From the NCBI GenBank assembly GCA_002221725.1, contig NJFT01000070.1, forward strand, positions 114,367 through 178,366: 64,000 nt of DNA, written 5' to 3'. Within the stretch, counting starts at the first letter, position 1, and every line of letters begins with the position of its first letter. Positions 57,209-64,000 of the stretch are shown piece by piece. Below the pieces are notes generated by a model. It worked only from the letters and a program-made list of their open reading frames with translations, was not told the origin of the DNA and did not search any database. Origin of the DNA: Scedosporium boydii (taxonomy: Eukaryota; Ascomycota; Sordariomycetes; Microascales; Microascaceae). A program made the position numbers and the translations under genes.

Positions 57209-60200
57209 CTAATCCTCCACCGATTCGTCGTCTGAGCCATATTCAGAACCCTCATCCTCCTCATCCTCATCCTCGTCCTCCGTCTCTTCCGCATCGCCCC
57301 CCTCTAGTCCATACGCCTCGTAGAAATGCGATAAAGTCTTGACCTCCGTCTTGTAGCCAACCTCAACCAACGCCTTCTCAATATCCTGGAAAACAAATAA
57401 TCATTAACATCATTTCGTCATAGAAAAGAAAAAAAGGGGAAAAACTAAAGAGAGGGAAAGGGGAAAAAAACTCACATCCTTCAAAAGATGAGCACAAGTA
57501 ATCACAACATTGCTCTTCCCCGGCTCAAAAATAGGCAATATAACCTCCCTCATCGACGCCTTCATCTCCTCCGGCGTAACGGCCCTCACCTGCGCGAGCA
57601 CCTTCTCCGTCCAATCGAGCGGCAGTTCCCTCACGACGCCGAGCAGGAAACTCTGCAGCGCCGCTGCCGCCATCGTGCTCTGCTCGGCGGCAAACATCAT
57701 GACGATCTGCGACACCGCCGCCTCCATGAAGTGGTGGTCGATCGGCACGTCGCCCTCGGCGATCTCGCGGATCGCCTCCTGCGACGCCGCGATGGCCTTC
57801 ATCGCGCTGGGGGACCGGTACACCTTGTAGTGGATCAAGCCGGTCTCGATATCTCGGCCGAAATAGGAGCCGTATGCGAATCCGTGACCGCGGACAGCCT
57901 TCCATAGAGGACCCTCGACCGTCTCGAGGTAGGCGATGGCAACCATGAGAGCGGGAAGTCGGGGGTCGTGGAGGGAGGATAGGCCCTTAGCTGTAGATAC
58001 GCTGAAGGAAGTGTCCAGTGTCGCCATCGGAATGATGATGGCGCCGACGTTTCCCGGGTTCTTGCCCTCATCCGACAGACGCGTGTCCATGAGGGGAATG
58101 GGCTCCATTCGGCTGCTTTCACTGCCGTCGGCGGCAAGCTCTTTGCCAATGACATCCCACGCCGCAACAGGGTTAGGAATCTTCGCAACGTCACCTGTCA
58201 CAAGGATACGGATATTACCAGGCACAAACACGCTACGGTAGACCGTATTGACCCAGTCCACCACCTTCTGTGGGTCCGCCTCAAGAAGCTTCTTAAGGCG
58301 CTTGAGGAAAACGGCTCTAACCAAGGTTCTTTTGGCCAATGTCATCGTGTCGGCCTCGAAATGGTGCGCCAGGACAACCTCGTTAGCCATGAGTTGGCCC
58401 TCACGCTTGGATTCGGGAACATCAGCGAGGAGTTTGCTGATGATGGCTTTCAGCCTCTGCTCGTCGATGGTGGCATGGAACATGAGCGTCTTTATCCACT
58501 CGATGACGGTCTCGTACTTTTCCGGTTCGATGGCAAAGATCATGCCAGACCCGTCGGGGTCGCCAAGTTGCCGCGAAGAACCAATGTGATAGCTGATGGT
58601 CTCCTTCTCGAGTTCAACAACCACTTCTTCAAAAGTCATTTCTTTGCCCTTGTGTGTGGCATGAGTATTGAAGAATGCTTCGTTGAAGATGGGGAATAGA
58701 GGCTTGAGCTCGATCGGGATGCGTTTTGTGCCACTGTAGATGGTGATGTGAACAAAGTTGCTAGGCACATGCTCGAACTGCAGGAACAGAGGGAACTTCG
58801 CCTGATCGCTCTGATCAATAATGGCCTGCGCTTTGTTGTCAAAGGTTTCGACTTCTCGGGCCTTTCCTGCGCGAGCCGTAGTCGACTTGATAAAGTGAAT
58901 AGACTCGGTGCTTGGAACCTCCCATTTCGCGATAACCTCCGGGGGGATGCGCACATCATTCTTGGTCTTCGCGTCCTCGAGTCGCTTCGCAAGGTTTGCA
59001 AGGCCTTCTTCGCCAAGCTCTTCTTTCCGCTTTGCAAGCCTGGCCGCCTCCTCCTCCTTGAGTCTCAAAGCCAGCTTATCAGAGGGCTTGCCCAAGACCG
59101 AGACGTGGTGAGCGTCGACGAGCCACTTCTTGATGAAGCCCCTCCACTGCTCCTCAGTCCACTCTCGCAGTACCTTGTACTCGTTTAGGGTCTCCATAGT
59201 CTTGATAGTAGAACCGTCCCTCTTTCCAAAGAGGTAATCGTCTAGAATGCTGCTAGAGAAGAAATTGTAGGATTCCTCGGCGTGGAATTTGATTTGGCGA
59301 ATCTCCCTGTCAAAGCATGCCTTCATGTAGTCCATATCGAGTGGCTTGGAAACGACCTCCTCTAATAGATCAACGATCCTCTTCTCGACCTTTTCGAGAT
59401 TTTCGGTCTCGACACCCGAGGCTTGAATCCAAATGACGATGTCTGGGCGGTTATCCGTGTAATATTGGATCACGCTTGCAAGCTTCTCCTTTTCGACAAT
59501 GGTGTTCTCAAGAATGGACGCCGAAGAGCCGCAAAGGTAGGTTAGAACGACCTGGAGGGCAGTAGATTCCACAAGGTCGATGTACTTGGGACCGAAATAG
59601 GCCATGGTAAGCTCACCCATAGAGAGATCCTCCTCGGGGAATTCCACCGTTTCGATCTTGGTTTCGGTAAGCTGTGGAGGTTGAGTGGACTCAATCCAGG
59701 GCCTGGGAATAATGTTAGACTGTCCGGCATCCTAGTAGAGTGTTCAAAATAATATAAAACATGATCTCAATTAGCATCAAAGCTTACCTCTTGAAGGGAC
59801 TGTCCAGGCGAGGGATGTGGTCCTTAATGCTCTCCTCGAACTGCTCTAGAATCTCGAGCAAATTCAAATGATCAACATCACCAACAACGATGACGCAGAG
59901 ATTCCGCGGTTGGTACATCTCGCGGTGGAACTCTCGGATTCTGTCCGGCGTAAGAACTCTCAAAGCTTCCATCATACCTCCAGTCTCGTAGCGGTAGCCC
60001 ACGCTCTCGGGATATAAAAGGCGGCGGGCGGCAATGTCCAGGAGCTCCGAACTTCGATACTGCACCGCCTGCATCTCTGAGTACACAACACCGGCATCGT
60101 TACCCTCGCCATCAACATGCCATACTTCAGTGGTGCAAGCCTCGTCGGTCAAGAGAGGAACGAGAACGTGCTCCAGGTACAGGGGCAGAATCTGAGCAAA

Positions 60201-60584
60201 ACCATCCCAGCCCGTCGAGTCCAGAAGATAAGCTGTGTGGTCGGTAGCCGTCCAGGCATTGGTCGAACTGTAAGCGCGCGACGCTAGCTTATCGAGGAGG
60301 CCTTTCCAATGGTAGTTCTTGGAGCCCATGAAGACGAGATGCTCGAGAGTGTGAGGGGCACCGGAGTCATCGAAGATTTCGGTGGCAAGAGCAAAGTTGC
60401 CAACGACCTTGGGACCCTTCCGGTCGGCCACGAAGACTTGCATGCCGCTCCTTTCGGAGACGTACTGAGTAATGCGACTCGGTGCATAGTCAGTCTTGAA
60501 GCTTAGCTTCTGCTTAAAGTGGCCGATGGCCTCGGGTAGCTGCGCGGCAGCATCATCATTGCTGGCTGCCTTTTCTGCAGGCAT
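57209..60584 (-). CDS. M16-family zinc metalloprotease (cytosolic pitrilysin-like)
   Basis: Three exons, 60584..59788, 59702..57476 and 57385..57209, join in phases 2 and 0 and give 1066 aa. The inverted zinc motif is HTLEH at 78-82 (SGAPHTLEHLVFMGS), followed by VVYSEMQAVQYRS with the distal Glu. The body shows the four-domain M16C layout, with a Lys/Glu-rich hinge helix. The C-terminal ~30 residues are a very acidic tail (runs of Glu/Asp ending DDESVED). There is no mitochondrial presequence from MPAEKAAS, so it is not a Cym1 paralogue in the matrix. It resembles the fungal relatives of yeast YOL098C. The substrate is unknown. An in-frame ATG at 60662 would add 26 residues. Confidence 0.92.
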
Positions 60585-62253
60585 TATGCTCGTTCTTTCG
60601 TTGCGGATAACACTTGGGCAATGATAGAGGAGATGTGCGTAATCTCTAGTCCGGTAAGCCAAGCTACTTTGTGCCTGAGGAGGTGAGGAATGGAGTCGGC
60701 ACTAGTCAGCGCCCCGTCCAGTCCTGCCGTTTCGTCCCTGTACACAGTTGCCCCGCGTTTAAAGTCTCGAAGGATTGGAGAGGGAAGAGCGAAAAGGAGG
60801 AGAAGATGAGAGCAGAAGAACAGAGAGAAACAGAAACCTCTATGAAAGAAGGAGGGGCAAGTTGGGAATTAGACGATATCAAGTACGTCAAGGACTGGGC
60901 TCCCTTGCAGCAACAATTGAGCCAGGAACCAACGAGCGGACGTAAGCAGACAAAGACCAAGCGTCCGTCTGTATTTAGTTTCCTCCCGTTCCGAAAGCTC
61001 AGTTTGCCTTAGGTGCAGGAGGACGTTGGCTATTTCGATTGCCTGTCGCTAAAGCTCTGTCTGAGGATTTGCAATCTCTAACTGTGCTTGGTTACTGCAC
61101 AAACACCAACAACGCTCACATTCGGTGCGATTGCCTTTTCTGTCTCAAAGAAATCTACAAAGTATAAACCAGTATTGATGAAAGGGAGGGAGACTTAAAG
61201 TCAACGTCAACACAGCCCAGGCACAAAGCTCAACTTAGTACGAGGTGGGGTAGTTTCAATGTTTCTGCACAACCCACAAAATATTAGTTTGCAAGCCCAC
61301 ATTGACACAATACATTGATGCAGGCGGGGAAACACACATCTCAAGCCCAGGCGGCAGGACATGGATTTATTTTACGTCTCAAGGGAGCGTCGATAGATTG
61401 AGTATGGGTGCATGTATGTTTGCTCGCTCTACATAGTAATGATGCCGTAAAAAACGGAAATAATATTATGGTTGGACTTGCTGTTGCCGTAATCTGTCTT
61501 TTCTGAGATCTCAACCCTACATTCTTCTACACTGCCAAGTGCCAAGTACTCACAGAGGTACCGTTCTGTTAGTCAGGTCCGGCTTGAACCCACCACCAAG
61601 ATTTGATGCAACATTGAAGCTTGAGATCTTCGACTTCAAGTCACCTTGGACAACGTAGAAGGCAGCCCATGAAGGAAGTCAGCATCAGCACCCGCCAACG
61701 AGGTAAGCGCATGTGCACATCTGCGAGCAAGGCTAGGTCCTGCAGAGCGCCATCAGGTTGCCACACAATATGCAAGATATTGTACAAGCAGTTAGATTGG
61801 GAGACATGTCACATTCTCGAGTGTTCAGCCAGGCTGTTGAAACCTCAGAGAAAGAGCAATCGATGTTTCATTCCGCATGCCATATCTGCCTTGTGATATC
61901 ATTTGTACCCTACGAGGCTTCTGGTCCGTGCCCCGATTGAACAAAACGACTTGGACCAATGACATTTCCAAGCATAGAAACGTACACAGGTACACTGAGT
62001 CAGCAGTTTGCAAGCCACAGTGGCTAGTGCCCTTAAACCACAGCACATTCATTCCTACGAAGTAGAGTTAGTCTCCTTCGCTGCATGAGCTCTCTTCGCA
62101 GTGCACAGAGCTTCCATGTTCCATTTTGGCCAGCTCTTCTTCCATCGTAGACTGCAGCCATCACCAATGCCTACCTCTTGACAACCGACGCCTCCTTTAT
62201 AGGCTCTTTCCCCCCTTCGAATCCTGCCCCTCCGCCCCCGAAAACCTAAAACA
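60585..62253. promoter_or_regulatory. Divergent intergenic region, M16 protease / CID-RS protein
   Basis: About 1.7 kb lies between divergent starts. C/T-rich sequence precedes the CID-RS start (62150-62250). CTACGAAGTAG occurs at 62054-62064. Frames here have no coding character. Confidence 0.5.
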
Positions 62254-64000
62254 ATGGCGTCCCCCGAGCTGGCCATCGCCAAGGCCGCCTTCTCCGCCGC
62301 CCTCCTCCGCAAAGACCCCGTCCTTCCCAACAGCTGCACCCGCGAGGACGTTGACACTTTCAACTCCCTCTTCCAAGACGTCGTGCGGCAGTGCTCCCCT
62401 CAAAACGTTCAGGTTTGGCACCATCTATTCTCTCCAACGGGCGCCCGGCCGCCCTTCCTTCTTCCCGCCTCCGCTTCTTCCCCGGAAGGGGTGGTCGCGG
62501 AGAGGGGAACTGAAAGCATTTTTGTGTGGACCAAACGGAGGCTAAATATTTGATTCTCATCTTTTTATATTTTGTTGCTCTTTTTACAGAAATGCAAACG
62601 CTGGATCCTACAAAATATAATACGCTCGCCCGCCCGCTCTGCCGCGCTGGGCAAGTACCTCGTTGCCGCGGCCAATTCGTTCGACGACAAGCGGAATAAT
62701 AGTACTGGTGGTGGCGATCGACCTCGGCCTTCGGCGAAGAGGAAGAGGCTTCATGTCTTATACCTATTGCATGATGTCTTATACCATGCGAGGTTTCGGG
62801 ACCCTGGAAACGATGAGTTCGCGAAGAGCGTGAAGGACTACTTGGCACCGTTATTTACCAGTGTCGCCTCGTTCTCAAACGCGCCGAAACATATCGAGAA
62901 GATTCAGGATCTCTTATCGTTCTGGGAGGAGAAGAGGCTACTCGAAACGGAGGCCATCCAGAGTCTCAGGGATACGGTCCAAACTGCCATTGTTGAGAAA
63001 GAGAGGCTCCGGACCGCCGAGGCCGCTACCCAGGGCGAAGTAGGCGGGACTGGCGGCTCCGGCAAGACGCCAAAGGAGGTCCCATTCGTGCTCCCTCCCT
63101 TGCACGGCGACCCCTCCATGGCTTGGTTCGACCTTCCCGCCGCGAACTGGCTACCACACCTGACGCCAAACTCTACAAAACCTATGAAACCAGACATGAT
63201 CAGGCCCCTCCAGCTCGCCTCAGGGCCCGCCGACAAAGTCATCGTAGACGCCGTCAAGACCCTCCTCGCGAAAGTCGATCGGCTCTTTTCGAAGGACAAG
63301 GGATGGGACGACGATCCCCACGCGGACCTCAACGAGATGGGCGAACGCGTTATTCTCGACGAAGCGAACGGGGAAGTTGTCGGAGGCGAGACGTATTACG
63401 GATGGTCGAGAGACTTTTGCAAGAAGATGAAGGATCGTCAGAGGAAGGCTCGGGGAGGGAACGGTGCCGGCGATCGCCGAGGACGTCGATCCTCGCGGTC
63501 AAGCAGCCGCTCAAGTTCTCGATCCCGAGAAAGATACGGGAGTCGGTCTCCCTCGTCGACACCTGCTCACAAGCGCAGGAGGCTATCGCGATCGTACAGC
63601 AGGAGCCGAAGCGGCGACAGGAGAACCAGCCAGCACAGGGGCCGAAGTCGAAGTCGCAGCAGCTATAGTCAGAGCCGGAGTCCCACCCGCAGTCGTAGTC
63701 GCAGCCGGTCTCCCCGTCGTAGCACGAGCCGCGATCGCTATCGTCGCCGTTCTAGATCTAGGACCCCCTCACCGTCACAAACTCGGACAGATCGCCGACG
63801 ACCCGACTACAAAGACCGACGTAGCCCCTCACCACCTCGCGCAAAGCCCGGTCTAGGTTCCGCACCGAACCCAGCGTACTCTCAACCGCAACAACCACCT
63901 CCACCCCCACCACCTCCTTACGGCGCCCAAGCAGCCCCCGGCGGCTTCATGGGATTCCCTCTAAATCAGCAGCACGTCCCGCCTCCTCCCCCACCGCCCA
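62254..64000 (+). CDS. CHERP/SCAF-like CID and Arg/Ser-rich protein, 3' partial
   Basis: Exon 1 (62254..62412) ends at a GTTTGG donor and exon 2 starts at 62590 after TTTACAG, phase 0. Exon 2 is open to the window end, giving at least 523 residues. Residues 1-~190 form a CID (RNA polymerase II CTD-interacting) domain: AKAAFSAALLRKDPVLPNSC, KCKRWILQNIIRSPARSAAL and KRLHVLYLLHDVLYHARF. A coiled segment (LLSFWEEKRLLETEAIQSLR), ETYYGWSRDFCKKMKDRQRK, a long RS domain (63460-63760) and Pro-rich runs follow. CHERP/SR140-type proteins work with the U2 snRNP and link transcription to splicing. The domain order supports this, but the missing C-terminus prevents a firm ortholog call. Confidence 0.85.

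Overview
This window is nuclear DNA of a filamentous ascomycete (Pezizomycotina, most likely Sordariomycetes). Most genes carry short introns of about 50-140 nt with GTRNGT-type donors and CTAAC/CTAAT-like branch sites. The housekeeping genes have the domain layouts usual for Pezizomycotina, and there are fungal STAND/NLR genes and AT-rich islands of the kind left by repeat decay. No operons, tRNA, rRNA or CRISPR were seen. I assembled exon models by eye, checking phase at every junction; nothing was searched against a database.

Layout. 1-1.7 kb: the 5' end of LCL2 (minus) and mitochondrial ribosomal protein bL27m (plus). 2.2-9 kb: an accessory-looking block with AT-rich islands, a zinc-finger/Cys-cluster/cupin protein, a frameshifted nucleotidyltransferase and a hypothetical gene. 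9.2-13.6 kb: an eight-exon esterase-CorA fusion. 14-17.4 kb: TAF11 and GTP cyclohydrolase I, divergent. 18.2-19.7 kb: a GH76 wall mannosidase. 22.2-26.2 kb: a beta-propeller inositol 5-phosphatase. 28-30 kb: a small single-helix protein and a truncated SRR1-like gene. 30-33 kb: a NACHT STAND gene. 33.9-37.1 kb: an 86-aa membrane protein and a PXB/DUF3818 lipid-binding-type protein. 38.4-44.8 kb: CYM1 and a taxilin, divergent. 45.7-47.9 kb: ornithine decarboxylase with a long, ATG-poor leader. 48-51.6 kb: mostly empty, with two possible coding relics. 51.7-56.6 kb: a NACHT-WD40 gene whose first exon looks broken. 57.2-60.6 kb: a second M16 metalloprotease. 62.3 kb to the end: a CHERP/SCAF-like CID-RS splicing protein, cut by the window edge.

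The housekeeping genes do not form one pathway, though FOL2, SPE1, CYM1 and TAF11 are core cell functions. Three genes of immune-like architecture lie in one 47-kb stretch: the esterase-CorA fusion, NACHT, and NACHT-WD40. They are interleaved with broken genes (nucleotidyltransferase, SRR1, NWD exon 1), which suggests turnover of accessory genes inside a conserved core. The points most worth following up are the esterase-CorA fusion, the ODC leader with its single 10-codon uORF, the zinc-finger/cupin gene between AT-rich islands, the very similar WD40 repeats, and a recurrent intergenic word TACTTCGTA.
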